A stretch of 64,000 bases of DNA from Nissolia schottii (GCA_003254905.1 QANU01062782.1:838465-902464), one strand, 5' to 3'. Positions 1 to 12,800 are shown, counted from the first letter of the stretch. Made by a program: numbers and translations. Notes: generated by a model not told the origin, from the sequence alone.

Positions 1-161
1 TATAATTTATGGTGAGATTTTTCAATATTTAAAGTTGAAATTGTCATTTAGGCCGATTTAGTAAAAAAAAAATTTAGAAGTGTTCATATATTCTCAAGAA
101 ATATAAGTTAATTTTGTGTATTTAAAAGAAAATACTTGATGTTCTTGAGAACCCTTATAAA

Positions 162-1159
162 CAAGGTTATCAAACTCGAGAGTTTAAGTAAATTCGTGGA
201 GCCTCCATAAACTCGGATCGTAAACTCGTATGAGTTTACCTATTATTAAAAAAATATTAAAAAATATTTTAAAAAACTATTATGCTACAAAAATATATTT
301 AATAAAACTTGAAATTCATAAATATTTTTAACTCCATAAGAAAGCACAAATAAAGATGAAATATATGAGTTCTAAGTTCAATTCATACATAATACATATG
401 TTTAAACCAGAACCTATATTCCCCCACATAAACTTAATGACAAGCAAAATCTATCAACACAAGAGAGAGGTGGTGTGTTGAGCAACCAACATAGCAAATG
501 TATATAAAGAACAATGTCACTCATTCTTAACAGAAGTAACCTGCTTCGAGCTGACAACAAAGAATTCGGTGATGACTTCGAGGGGCATGCCCTTTGTTTC
601 TGAAATTTTTCAAGAACACAAATATTCATTAGATGACACACACAACAGCATAAACATCGAAGATACTAGCGAGTCCCATAGTACTGAGCATCACAGGAAG
701 CGAGTATGTGACAATGATGTATCCAATCCAAAACACTAAAGCATAGATAGCGATGCAGAGGTTATGCACCCTGGTAGGAAAGATCTCGGAGCAAATGATG
801 AAATACATACGATGGATTAGCAACGGATCATGATGGAGGAGCATAACGGAACACGATGGCACGACAGAGTACGATTGCAAGCGCAGCTGTGAATGACAAC
901 TCTGAAACACTCAAACGACCTAAATTTACAAACTCAGAGACGTGCAAAACGACGTCATTTTGCTTGTTTTGTCTTTTAAAAAAACCACAAATGTGGTAAA
1001 CTCGCGAACTCGCCAATAAACTCGCAATTTTATGTGAGTTCATACAAGTTCAGCCGAGTTTATCCAGAAACTAGTTACATGCGAGTCAGCACAATTTTAC
1101 TACCTAGAAACGAAAACCCGTACAGTTTTATGAGTTAAAATGCGATTTTGATTACCATG
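162..1159. mobile_element. Non-autonomous hAT-like transposon carrying a captured host gene piece
   Basis: A 998-bp element is bounded by a perfect 8-bp direct repeat, cttataaa, at 154-161 and 1160-1167. Its ends are imperfect inverted repeats: CAAGGTTATCAAACTCG on the left and CATGGTAATCAAAATCG read inward from the right, 13 of 17 matching. Both subterminal zones are crowded with short TAAACTCG-like repeats in both orientations. An 8-bp duplication with CA-starting ends is the hAT pattern. No transposase is present. The middle, about 517-830, is a host sugar-transporter fragment. Two shorter relatives lie at 1768-2322 and 6563-7125. The family assignment is inferred from the ends only. Confidence 0.7.
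517..830 (-). pseudogene. Captured 3' fragment of a tonoplast monosaccharide (TST/TMT) transporter gene
   Basis: The minus strand reads CSEIFPTRV, then LCIAI.ALVFWIG.IIVTYSLPVML, then a helix ending YAVVCVI, and finally KGMPLEVITEFF and a stop at 519-517. This is the last part of the major-facilitator sugar transporters of the tonoplast TST/TMT group: the loop motif, the last two or three helices, and the PETKG-like tail. The coding line is broken, with consecutive stops directly after CVI and the PETKG proline region altered. Only the C-terminal portion is present and no exon boundary is obvious. It lies wholly inside the hAT-like element, so it is a transduplicated gene piece and not a local gene. 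Assignment to the TST/TMT group rather than another sugar-porter group rests on my recall of the motif wording. Confidence 0.75.
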
Positions 1160-1167
1160 CTTATAAA

Positions 1168-1759
1168 TAAGTTGATTTGTGTTCTCAAAATGTGAAAAGA
1201 TTTTTTTTTTGTTAACAAATATTTCAAAGGCAAATATTAAGAAAGCAAAAAATAGTACTTAATTTTGTATTAAAAAAATAAAATTTGTATGTCTTAAATG
1301 TTATTAATATTTTATAAACTTAAAACTTATCATTTTAAATTCTTTAACTAAAGTTTTAAGTTAAAAGATAAATATAACTTTAAACTTAAATTTTAATGGT
1401 CACTATTATTTTATTTAACATTTGTGTTTATTATAATTATTTTACATGTAAAAAATAACTTTAGCGTGTATTTATTAAATACCATTCTTATACCATATAT
1501 TTATTATAGTTACTTTTAATAGCTTTCGGAATTAATTTGACGTGTTCTCCTATTAAAAGCTGAGAAATTCCACGTAAATAAAATAAATAAACAATTATAC
1601 CTGAATAATATACAAAATAAAATAAGAATGTGAGATTGTATAATTAAAAATCACCAAATTTTATCCATTGACTATACTTTGTTGTCCATTCTTATTGATT
1701 ATGTAGGATAGCTCTTAAAAGCCAAATCCAAGCATGCACTTAATCGGTGTTGCTCCATA
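1168..1759. other. AT-rich spacer, nothing recognised
   Basis: About 590 bp of AT-rich sequence lies between two hAT-like elements. No reading frame, RNA gene or clear repeat is visible. Confidence 0.6.
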
Positions 1760-1767
1760 TTCACACC

Positions 1768-2322
1768 CATAATTATTAAATTCTCGAATTAACTCGTAAA
1801 CTGTTACGAATTTATCATTTTATTACACAAAATGAGTTAACACTCATGTATACTATTTTTTGGTAACTCGTACGAGTTTAAGTAAACTCTCGATTTTACT
1901 AGCGAGTTTACGAGTTAAAATCTACTTATGAGTTTACGTCAAGATATATAAATTTGATAACTATTTTACATATTTAGTTGACTTTGTGTGTGTTAGACAA
2001 TATCTATTGAGTTTACTAAGCCGATTTTATATATTTATCATCATTGAGTTATGTTTTATCAAACTATAAAGTAATACATATATAGAATAAAGTATGATAC
2101 AACTAAATGTCATATATTAAAATATATTTTATGATATTTTTTTATTTAATTTAATTTAAAGTTAACATTATTCAATGTCAATTATAAATATAAAATTTAA
2201 TAATATTTAATTCTTAATTATATTATTTATAACATATATTTTTTATATGCGTAAATTCTTACTATTTTAAGATTCGAATTTAACGAGTAGATTACTTAGA
2301 CTGTAGAGGTTGGGACAACTTA
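1768..2322. mobile_element. Short hAT-like element, same family as 162-1159, upstream of SURNod19
   Basis: This roughly 555-bp AT-rich element is the reverse complement of the one at 6563-7125. They share long stretches, including the AAACTCGTACGAGTTT-type motifs and the block around a TTGACTTTGTGTGTGTTAGACA-like run. The flanks ttcacacc (1760-1767) and ttcactcc (2323-2330) agree at seven of eight positions, fitting an 8-bp hAT target duplication. No coding capacity is visible. It ends about 75 bp upstream of the putative TATA box of SURNod19, so it forms part of that promoter's upstream region. Confidence 0.6.
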
Positions 2323-2396
2323 TTCACTCCTGTGAACCTGAATCGACATCCACAACATTGTTACGTGAGGACGCAACTCTTTTCAACGATTGTCTT

Positions 2397-2404
2397 TATA
2401 TATA
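2397..2404 (+). promoter_or_regulatory. Putative TATA box of SURNod19
   Basis: TATATATA is followed within about 100 bp by a plausible 5' UTR exon and CAG|GTATGC donor (near 2480). The homologous place in the duplicate copy holds TATAAATAA at 6402-6410, followed by a matching ATGAATC. Conservation between the paralogues supports a real core promoter; function is inferred. Confidence 0.5.
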
Positions 2405-3003
2405 GATGAATCAAATCTATTTCGATGCTTAACTCTGTACCTCTGTAACTGGGTGCGTGTTCTGTTTCTTCTATTCCAGGTATGCCAATGAAAGCCTTTC
2501 CCATCTTTACTATATCCCCATCACTCTTTTTTCCTTTCCCCTGCACGCTTCTATTCAAGGTATGGTTGTTCATGAATTTTTATCCTCCAGTAACAAATTC
2601 ATGGCTGTGCCAAGTTATGCCTTTTTTACTTTCATTTTGTTTTTGTGCATATAACCTGTTTATCCTTATTCCTCAACTACTTTCCAGCACTACAGTCAGT
2701 ATTTTCCCCTTTTCTATGCAGTAGATGCTAATTTTCATAGCTTCTTCTCTTTTGTATTAACTTTTTTATTTGGTTGCCTTAAGTTATGTCAACTGTGTTC
2801 AGCTCCGTAGTTTTTATCAAGCTTGTGTAGTTTATTTGGCTGAAACGAGTATGGTATATCTGCTCCCGCTATGTGTTTTCTTTATTCACAGTGGATCCAT
2901 GCTTTTGTAAGAGGTAGTCCAAGGTGTCTTTAAGCTTTTCAGAAGTTCAAATAATGTAACTCTTTTAGTATTGTTGTGCAAATTCTGTTTAGCCGGTCTA
3001 TAA

Positions 3004-3182
3004 GGATGGTTTGGATTGACTTATAATAAAAGTGCATTTTTTAGTAGAGAATTTTTTTAATAAAACATATAAAAAAAACATTTTAAGTTCTATCTAAACA
3101 CTTTTAAAATTATAAAAGTATTTTTTTTATTATAAAAATTGTACCTCTTTTTTTAATAAAAAATGCCAATCCAAATAAACCC
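3004..3182. mobile_element. Small MITE-like inverted-repeat element in the SURNod19 5' UTR intron
   Basis: The left end reads GGATGGTTTGGATTGAC. The right end, read inward, is GGGTTTATTTGGATTGGC, forming an imperfect terminal inverted repeat around an AT-rich core of about 140 bp. The target duplication is unclear, so the superfamily is left open. It has no coding potential. Confidence 0.4.
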
Positions 3183-3521
3183 ATAGTAGAGTTCTTTAAG
3201 GTGTGTATGTATTTTCTTTTGCAATATCAGAACTAGGGTTTGAAGCTTCAACAGAAGTAACGAGTGAAATTTTTGTGTAAATTATGGTTTGGAGGTTCCC
3301 AAATGAAAAACCAAACATGCTATTGCTTAGTTGAATAAGCAAACATGATCCCTCTTGGTCATTTCTGATTGCATAATTGAGAATTCTCTTCTACTGGTTT
3401 GTCCGAGAATTTTACAAACATGGTGTATTCTATACAATTTGCACCTAATTTATATAGCTGTTCTAATTTATAATTAGTAGATTACTAATAAAGATTTTGT
3501 TGGCAGCTCTCAACCGTCAAA

Positions 3522-5141
3522 ATGTGTTTTGCATCTAAAGATTTTGTATTTTTATTGGCAATACTGCTATTGGTGTTAGGCACACCATGCTTAGGTGCTT
3601 TTGGGAAGACATCAAATAGAATAAAGACTGCTGTTTTTCTATCCCCCAAGATTGAACTTGGATCAGGATCAGTTTCCAATAAATATTACTATGATATTGG
3701 TTTTCCAAGAGGTCATGTTGCACTTAAGAATTTCAATGCTGAAGTAGTTGATGAAGCTGGGAATCCTGTACCTCTCCATGAAACTTATCTCCACCACTGG
3801 CTTGTCGTGCGGTATCATCAACCCAAACTTGCTACACACACTGAGTATGATGACCATCACAGGGTGATTCTAGAGTCAAAAAGTTTTGTAGTAAGAAACA
3901 GTGGAATCTGCCAACGAAATGCTCTTGGTCAGTATTTTGGCCTTGGATCTGAAACAAGAGGAACAGCAACAGATATTCCAGATCCTTTTGGGATAGAAAT
4001 AGGCAATCCTGCAGAAATTCCAGAAGGGTATGAGGAGAAATGGTTGCTCAATGTCCACGCCATTGATACACGCGGTGTGGTGGATAAGATAGGTTGCACT
4101 GAGTGCAGGCGTGACCTTTATAATGTTACACACGATGAATTTGGCAAGCCCTTGAGGCCAGATTATACAGGTGGTTTGAGATGTTGCTATGATAATACTC
4201 AGTGCAAGTTGAAGGAAGGCTTTGAGAGCTCAAAGAGAAGCATATACCTAAGATACACAGTTGAATGGATTGACTGGGACAATTCTGTAGTGCCTGTTAA
4301 GATTTATATACTTGATGTCACTGATACTTTGCAAATATCCGATACTTCAAATGGAACAAGCACAAACCATAATTGCGGGGTAAGTGGATTAATCAAGAAT
4401 CATGTACATCAATCTCAATTCAATTCCCATACATAATGCTAGTCTGCCACAAAGTTGTGTATAACAGATTTCTTTGTTACAGATTGAATATGAAGTTGAA
4501 CCTTGCAGCACAGGCAACAAGGATGGTAATGGCTGTCTTCATGTGAAGAGGACAAGCCTCCCTATGCCAAATGGCGGTTATGTCATCTATGGTGTTGCTC
4601 ATCAGCATTCGGGTGGAATTGGATCAACTCTATATGGACAGGTGATGTTCAATAGTTTGTCATTCTTACAGATTTTGGTATTAATTTCCAGCGTGACTTA
4701 TTCATACAAAAAACTAATCACTGCAAAGGGTAATGAATATTGATTCTGCCCTTTTAAACTAAAATGAGTTGCCGATCTTCATATCTGCCCTTTTATATTT
4801 TTGTTGTATAGCTTGTTTTTTTTCTGAAAATTTGTGCATACCGGTTTCAGGATGGGAGGGTTATATGTTCTTCAATGCCGAGTTATGGAAATGGAAAGGA
4901 AGCAGGAAATGAAGCAGATTACATTGTAGGAATGTCCACTTGTTACCCTCGACCAGGTTCTGTGAAGATAATTGATGGTGAAACTTTAACTCTAGAGTCC
5001 AATTACAGTAGCAGCAGCAGAGGGCACACTGGAGTGATGGGGCTATTCTACCTGTGGGTGGCAGAGCAGCTGCCACACCAGCACTTGAGGCATTCCTCTC
5101 GCTCTTCTTACTTTATGTATATAAACAATAGATTTAACTAA
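3522..5141 (+). CDS. Stress up-regulated Nod 19 (SURNod19) family protein
   Basis: Three coding exons, 3522-4379, 4483-4641 and 4851-5141, join in phase with GT-AG junctions to give 435 aa. The start ATG follows an acceptor (ggcag, exon from 3507) that ends a roughly 1-kb 5' UTR intron. Residues 1-26 form a hydrophobic signal peptide (KDFVFLLAILLLVLGT), so the protein probably enters the secretory path. The body matches the SURNod19 family (Pfam SURNod19), known as stress- and nodulation-induced; its biochemical role is unknown. Visible landmarks are HHWLVVRYHQP, GTECRRDLYNVT-like Cys and N-glycosylation sites, RCCYDNTQC, GVAHQHSGG with paired His, and the closing GNEADYIVGMSTCYP. The His and Cys clusters could bind metal, but that is speculation. 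Length is about full for the family and no break is seen. A decayed tandem copy begins 4062 bp downstream. Confidence 0.9.
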
Positions 5142-6562
5142 TAAGTAGTAATTAATAATATGTTTATCGAAGTGGAGTATCACTTGTCATTTATGGTATC
5201 TGAATATGTGGTGGTTAACAGAAATAAGTCAGAATTGAGACTTGTAGTTGGAAAATATGCATCATATTTTCTGCAGCTACAAGACACACAAGCAGAGCCC
5301 TTAGTGGGAATTTTCCCTTAGGACCAGGAATATAGGTGTCTTGGGATAATAGTAATCAGAGGATATCAGTCTCTTGGTGATAGTTTGTACTGCTATCTTA
5401 TGGATGTGTTATATTTGTTGTACCAAAAACTCACTCAATATATAATGGTCTTTTTATTCTCTTCTGTTCATTATGAAATGGTCTTTATTGTAGTATGAAA
5501 TCTCTCAGTATCTAACAATAATAATAAACTGAGATGGATGTACTAAGTTTCATGGATTAACAGATCAACAAAAGAATGACAAAGGGGATCATATCACAAT
5601 GGGATGATTAGGCCTACAAGGCTTTACCTTCATTTACTATGCCCAGTTTTTCATCATATGTGATATGTGATATAGACAATTCATTACAGCACTCCTGCAT
5701 TATTTCTATTTCACATTTCGTTATTACATTATTGTTTTTCTTCAAAAAAGAAACGCATAAAATTGGTACGTTGGCCTGTGAAGTGAAGCTATCCAACTTC
5801 ATTAATTACAGAGGAAGAATCACATTTTAAAAGATAGGAAAGGGCAAAAATTTTCAAACTACGTGTGCAGACCAGAAAGAGAAAATGCAACCAACCATCC
5901 TTGAAGTTCAATCATTTTTACTACAATTGTGAATTGTCGGCTGCATATTGACCAAAAAGATTGTTTTTATTTGCAACTGTATACTCCTTATAATTCTTAA
6001 CATATTATTATGTATTAGTAAATTCTTATTGTTAATTTATTTACCATAATTAAAAAAACCATTGATATCGTTTTTTATGCTCTAGTTTAAACCATCTTGA
6101 CATTATGAATGAACTGAAGGACCCAATGAAGACGGTATTATGTTAAAAATGCAATTCGTGCAGTGTGAACTGTGAAGTGGGAATAATTCATCAGACAATA
6201 ATCTCAGGCTCAGAGTGTGTGTGTGGCATTGACATTTCCACGTGTAAGGTGGGGGGAGGGGAAAACGCCATTACCAATTAGGCAACAAGAAGCACCAGCA
6301 CCGTACTTTACCAATTAAGGAGGAAGATTTACTCTACATAGCTTTCAGTCATTAATTAATTTGCAACCTTATCTTTTTACTTTCCTATGATTTCATTGGC
6401 CTATAAATAAATGAATCTACTTCGATTCTCTAACAAAACACTTATTCACATGAATATCTTATGTAATATGTCTCCCTAGTTTCTGTGACCCTCTTGGATT
6501 CTTCGTGAGTTAGGTACTTCTGCTCTCTCAGCTTATTGCTTGTTCATGAATTTTATACCTCG
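5142..6562. other. SURNod19 3' region and 5' flank of its duplicate
   Basis: The 3' UTR-like stretch 5150-5540 is homologous to 9040-9450 after the second copy. Shared runs include TTGTTGTACCAAA and ATGGTCTTTATTGT. From about 6360 the sequence parallels the promoter and leader of the first copy, with TATAAATAA at 6402-6410 and TTGTTCATGAATTTT at about 6540. Between these (5560-6350) I see no gene. Confidence 0.55.
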
Positions 6563-7125
6563 ATCGGTTGTCAAACTCGAGAGTTTAAGTAAACTCGTGA
6601 AAGCTCAATAAATTCAAATCGTAAACTCGTAAGAGTTTACATATATAAAAAAATATGTTATAAACAATATAATTAAAAACTAAACATGATTAAATTTTGT
6701 ATTCATAATTGACATTGAATAATGTTAACTTTAAAATAAAATAAATAAAAAATCATAAAATATACCTTAATGCATGACACTTAGTTATATCATACTTTAT
6801 TCTGTACATGTATTACTTTATAGTTTGATAAAACATAACTCAATTATGATAAATATATAAAATCGGCTTAGTAAACTCAATAGATATTGTTTAACACACA
6901 CAAAGTCAACTAAGTATCTAAAAAAGTTACCAAATTTATACATCAGATAAATTCATAAATTCGTAGGTAGATTTTAATTCGTAAACTCGCTAGTAAAATT
7001 AAGAGTTTACTTAAACTCGTACGAGGTAATCAAAAAAGAGTTTACATGAGTGTTAACTCGTTTTGTGTAACGAAATTATAAACTCGTAAGAGTTTACGAG
7101 TTAACTCGAGAGTATAATAATCATG
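6563..7125. mobile_element. hAT-like element inserted in the leader intron of the SURNod19 duplicate
   Basis: This roughly 563-bp element has the same terminal sequence as 162-1159 (ATCAAACTCGAGAGTTTAAG-like left end, inward CATG...CTCTCGAG right end) and is an inverted copy of 1768-2322. The paralogous position in the first SURNod19 copy, near 2583-2595, is uninterrupted: cctccagtaacaaattcatgg there, against cctc(element)ttagcaacaattcatgg here. The target duplication is too diverged to define exactly, so the left edge is good to about 5 bp. Confidence 0.6.
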
Positions 7126-7583
7126 TTAGCAACAATTCATGGTTGTTTAAGTTGTCCCATACCTTAATTTTTTGGTGAAGTATTTTGTCGCTTTCACTGT
7201 ATCCCTTATTCTTAAGCCTTAAACTGTTCCATCACTAGAGTCAGTAATGAATTTTGTTTTGCCCAAAAGTTAATGGCATAATTGTGTTCAAGAGTATACA
7301 TGGTTCTTCATAATTCTTAATAACCTTGTCTGGCTGAACTAGGACTATATCTTATTTTGCCCTTCTAAATGTTATTGTCAATTTAGGGTTTTGCTGTGAT
7401 GAGCCTAAAGTAGAAAATTTTGAGTATTTTCAATGCATTGAATGCAATTGCAATTGCAATTGAAACTTCAAAAACTCACTTTTAATGAAATATCTTTTAA
7501 CTTTAGACTTCTGACCATCTCTTCAATTTATAATAGTGAGTCGATTACTAATAAAGATTTGCCGACAGGTCTCAACCGTCAAC

Positions 7584-8965
7584 ATGTGTTTTGCATCTAA
7601 AGATTTGGTATTTTTATTGGCAACACTAATGGTGGTGGTGTTGGGCACACCATGTTCACGTGCTTTTTGGAAGACTGCAAATAAAATGACGAACACCGCA
7701 GTTTTTCTATCCCCCAAGATTGAACTTGGAGCAGGATCAGTTTCCAACAAAGTTCTACTATGACATTGATTTTCCAAGAGGCCATGTTGCAATTAAGAGT
7801 TTCAATGCTGAAGTAGTTGATGAAGCTGGGAACCCTGTGCCTCTCCACGAAACTTAACTCCATCATTGGGTCGTGGTGCGGTATCGCCAACCCAAACTTG
7901 CTACACAAACAGAACATGATGATGTCCATCATCATAGGGTGCTTCACGAGCCAGTGAAACGTTCTTGCGCAGTATTTTGGTCTTGGATCTGAAACAAGAG
8001 GACAGATATTCCAGATCCTTTTGGGATAGAGATTCCAGACAGGTATGAGGAGAAATGGTTGCTTAATGTCCACGCCATGATACGCATGGCATTGTGGATA
8101 AGATGGAGTGCACTGAGTGCAGGCGTTACACATGATGAATATGGGAAGCCTTTGAGGCCAGATTATACAGGTGGTGCGAAATGTTGCTATGATTAACTCT
8201 CTGCAGGTTGAAGGAAGGATTTAAGTTTGAGGGCTCAAAGAGAATTGTGTATCTAAGATACACAGTAAAATGGATTGAATGGGACAATTTTGTAGTGCCT
8301 GTTAAGGTTTATATACTTGATGTTACTGATACTTTGCAAATATCAGATGCTCCGAATGGAACAAGCTTAAATCATGGTTGTGAAGTATGCAATTTTATAA
8401 AGAAATTAAAACATGTACATTGTGTCTCAATCCTTGATTAAATTCCAAAACCAAAACATAATGCCAGCTAGTATGACACAATATTTCTTTGTTACAGATT
8501 GAGTATGGAGTTGAACCTTGCAGCACAACCAAGATGGTAATGGCTGTCTTCATGTGAAGAGGACAAGCCTCCCTATGCAAAATGGTGGCTATGTCATCTA
8601 TGGCGTCGCGCATCAGCATTCGGGTGGAACTGGATCAACTCTGTATGGACAGGTGAGGTGGTGTTCAGTAATATAATGACCAATTGGTCATTCTTAAATA
8701 TTTGCATATTACTTTGGGAGAAACTTATATCAAGTTTCTTACCCGGTTTCAGGATGAGAGGGTTATATGTTCTTCATTGCCAAGTTATGGAAATGGAAAG
8801 GAAGCAGGAAATGAAGCAGACTACATTGTAGGAATGTCCACTTGTTACCCTCAACCAGGTTCTGTCAAGATTATTGATGGTGAAACTTCTAACTCTGGAG
8901 TCTAATTACAGCAGCAGAGGGCACACTGGAGTGATGGGGCTATTCTATCTGTTGGTGGCAGAATA
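7584..8965 (+). pseudogene. Decayed tandem duplicate of SURNod19
   Basis: This matches the 3522-5141 gene closely along its length, including the leader acceptor (gacag|gtctcaac) and all three exon positions (about 7584-8384, 8498-8652, 8753-8965). It cannot encode the protein. A one-base shift near 7752 ends the frame after SVSNK, and the HETYL equivalent carries a TAA near 7856. Several bases and codons are lost between 7950 and 8200, and the exon 2 CSTGNKDG region is shortened with a shift. TAG replaces a codon near 8965 (GGCAGAATAG). Splice sites remain mostly intact, which suggests recent decay. Exons 2 and 3 are still very similar to the intact copy. Confidence 0.85.
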
Positions 8966-9874
8966 GCTGCCACACCAGCTCTTGAGAGATTCCTCTCATT
9001 CTTCTCTCTTTTTATGAACAATATATGTAACTAATAATTTGTTTAATACAAGTGATGTTGTCATCAAGGGTGAATATGTGATGATTAAAAGAAGTCAGAA
9101 TTGGGAGTGTTAGTTGGAAAACATGCATTTTATGTTGTGCAACGACACGACACACAATTAAAGTTAGATTTAAATCCCATAAAGTGAATATTTCATTTTA
9201 GAGAATAAAATAAAGAATTTCACTATTAAATCCATAAAATAAAGATGTGTACATAAATTTTACTTTATGAATCTAATGATGAAACTCTTTATTTTACTCA
9301 CTAAAGTGAGATTAAGATAAAAAATATATGATGGCTTGTTTTGTTGTCTTAAATCAGTCTAGCTTTCATGGCTGTGAGATATTTTTGTTGTACCAAATAA
9401 CTCTCTGCATAGAATGGTCTTTATTGTGGTATGAAATATATCAGTTTATTGTGGGTGCCACAACCGTTACCGGCTTAGAAAAAAAGGTTTTCTTTTTTCC
9501 GTTGTCAACACACCATTTGCATTGAAGAAAGCAGAAGTAAAATCTCGTTTTCATGGCTGAAAAATACAATCAGAGCCAGGTCAATTTATATGAATCCGAT
9601 TCAAGCATAGCAAAGGTGCATGCTATGCCTTTTCCGTCAGGGTCAGACCTCAACGTTTGATTATCTATTCCCCAAACAATATCTAATAACATCTCTCTTG
9701 CTTGCAATCAATTACTTCATGAAGGAATTGACACAAGAAAATACATGATTCAATAAAATTCTATCTAACATTCTATTTCGCCTCTCTTCAAAAAAGGGAA
9801 AACCCCCAACCCAACAGTCTTGAAAAGTACTGTACAACTATATTCCTTTTTATTTAAAAAAGAGAGAAGAAAAA
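8966..9874. other. Spacer between SURNod19 pseudogene and HEN1 3' end
   Basis: The first half is the duplicated 3' flank of SURNod19. The stretch 9150-9320 is AT-rich with partial internal complementarity, but no clear element. The HEN1 3' UTR (minus strand) probably occupies the part just below 9875. No further gene is seen. Confidence 0.5.
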
Positions 9875-12800
9875 TCATTTGTTTTCACTATCCCACTCCC
9901 ACATTAGATTATAATGGTGCTCCATATCAGCACCCTTCAGCACTTCATCTTCAGGTTTCCACTCCCTTTGAAAGACAGCAATCTGTGAAGCAAAGCCAGG
10001 TTCAACATCAGCAGAACCGCCAACCCCACTGAACTCCACATTGTAATTGTGCCGTGCAGCCAAGTCAGATGCCCATTGTCTGAACTGTTCTCTGGTCCAC
10101 TCAAATTTGTGGTCATGGTTGCGAAACTTACATGACTGTAACAGGCTTTTCTCGTCCAATTCCTCATCTTGCTCTTGGGCCGTCAGGTTGGACCTCTGGA
10201 GCACTACATTGTATTCAAAATTTGGCGTAGAAACAATGAGAATCTTTGGACAAAAATAACTTAATGCCACATCCCCAAATAGACGTGCTTGATCTTCATC
10301 CATATGTTCAATCACCTACATTGTTTCCACAATTTATATTTGTCAATTCAGCTCAATGAACATTTACAGGTCTCAATAATGCTGCACAAGCAAATATTAT
10401 GAGTGATATACACATTAGTGCCATTTTCATTAGACTGGAGTACTTGACCTAGGATGTTTAGATCAACGCAACCAACGAAACCAAGCATGTGCATACTACC
10501 TAGGATGAGTGACTGCAATCACTGCACAAAGATATATGTAAACAAGGTATAACTGTATATGTTCATCAGTTCTACCAGCAAATCTTATCACATACATGCA
10601 AACTATTCCACAAGAATTATGTTCTATATATGCCAATTTGAACAGATAAGATAAACATAAGTCACAATTTTCCAGATTGTAAATTACATAGTTCAGAGTC
10701 GATCTCATTTACATCTCCCTATCTGACCTGAAGATAATTTAGTCCCAGATTAGACTAAATTGGTATAAATTTATTAAAGAATAGCCCATAAAAATATTCA
10801 GAAGATTTTAAAGATAGCAAACTTATCATTCAATAATAAACTCATTCCAAATTCAACAAAGTACATCATTTCTAGATGAATAACTATTAGAAAGAAGATA
10901 GGCCCTACGTTTGGGGTACATCACATCAAATTGAAGTTAGCAATAGTAGAATACGTAGTAACGGATCACATAGTACCTCTAAACAAGTGCCAATATCAAA
11001 CCCATACAACCTGGAACCAAATTTTGTAATTGAACCTTCATAGAGAATTACTGATTTGATGCTTGCCAATTGCACACCAGCACCTGAGTTTGAGACCAAC
11101 TTTGAATGAAGTGCCTGCAGAATTCACGCACAAAAACCAAGCAGCTTACTATCAGAAAGTTCACATTTATACACAAGAATAAAATCATGAAGCCAGTTTA
11201 CTTCACACAGAACTTGGTCCTCCAAGACCAAGATCTCCAAAATCAGAAGAGACAGTGCAGTAACTAAGCATCCAGCATAATATTCAATTCAATGCATAAA
11301 CAATATTTCCATACTAGTATTTAATTTTATTTTATTATTTTAGGATATCTGTGCAGACAAGGCTCCCCAGTATCACACCTGAACAACAAATCCATTTCTT
11401 TCTTGTACATCTCAAAATAAGCAGACACCCTAGTACTCAAAAAAATTTAAAATAAAAACTTTGACATATGAAAGTGCTTGTGACCTTTGCAGCACGGGTA
11501 AGACCCTTCGGTGAAATATCAACACCAACAATTTTCTCCAAAGAAGTTTGATAATTTAGCAGTGCTTCCAACAAACTTCCAGATCCACATCCAAAATCAA
11601 TCTGCAGTGAAAGAGAACATCAAAATGACAACTCAGGTTAAGAAAAGAAAACAGCAGAGAGGAGATTTTGTATACCAAAGTAGTAGCATGGGATTCTATA
11701 ATGTGCTGAACTGCAAATTCCACCCGTTGCTTTGAAAGTGAAGGTTTGAAAAAAGCCTGTTCCATCCTTTCCTCCAGAGGCTCTGCTACCTTGGTCAAAT
11801 TTATTTCATATTCTATGCAGCAGGATTCTGATAGATAAGAATATGATCAGGAATTCAGCCACGAGCTCATCAATGAACATGAGTGTTAGTGTGTGTTTGT
11901 GTGTGTAGTTCACAAGAGAAAGTAGCTCACTTGAAGATAACAAGGACTGCACTTTGACTGAATCACCGGCTGAAGCAAAAATCAAATCAGAAGTGAGTAA
12001 GTTCATAGTGAAATAAGCAGACTGACCTACAGACATCTGCATCACAACCTCCTCCACATGGGAAACCACAGCACCAACTCCCACCTCAAACTCAAACTCA
12101 TTAGTAACTTCAATAACTTCTTTAATATTCTCACTCTCCACAACCAAAGAAACTGAATAACTTATACATGTTAAAGATCCATTGCATGGACAGACACCAG
12201 AGTCTGGACCTTCAATCTTTAATGAGCACACTCCATTTACCAGTGGGGTATTTGATGAATTCAAACAGACTGATTCATCAAGCTGACCATTTTGAATTGA
12301 TCGGTATGCTGAAATCTGTCTGAAAAAGTTTTCAGAATATATCTGGATGTCGTAGATGCCAGCGGTCTCATAAAGCGGCTCAAACGGAGCAACTATATTC
12401 TCAAAATTCTTGTTCAACCACCATAGCAGTTTTAATGAAGCATTCTGAATGGCATCATTCTGCTTCTTAAAACAATCCTTTGGGGAACACTTAATTATCA
12501 AATCCTCACACCTAGAAAGTAATTTTACTTCACATTTAAACATCTCTGAATCTGATTGCTTTGGACATGCAGTTACAGAGGTTCCATCAACACATTCAAC
12601 CACTCCTGTGCCCAAGTCTGCAACCTTCAAACATGAACCTGATGAATCAGATGGTTCTTTGAAAGGAAGACTTATAATGGAGAATAGAGGTTCAGACAGA
12701 CGGTGCTGACGGCAAAACATGCAGAGTATATCCCTGGGAAGGGAACCCCTCCAATTTGCTCTTGTGGTGAACCTTGAAGGTAACTCAGCTGCGAGCATAG

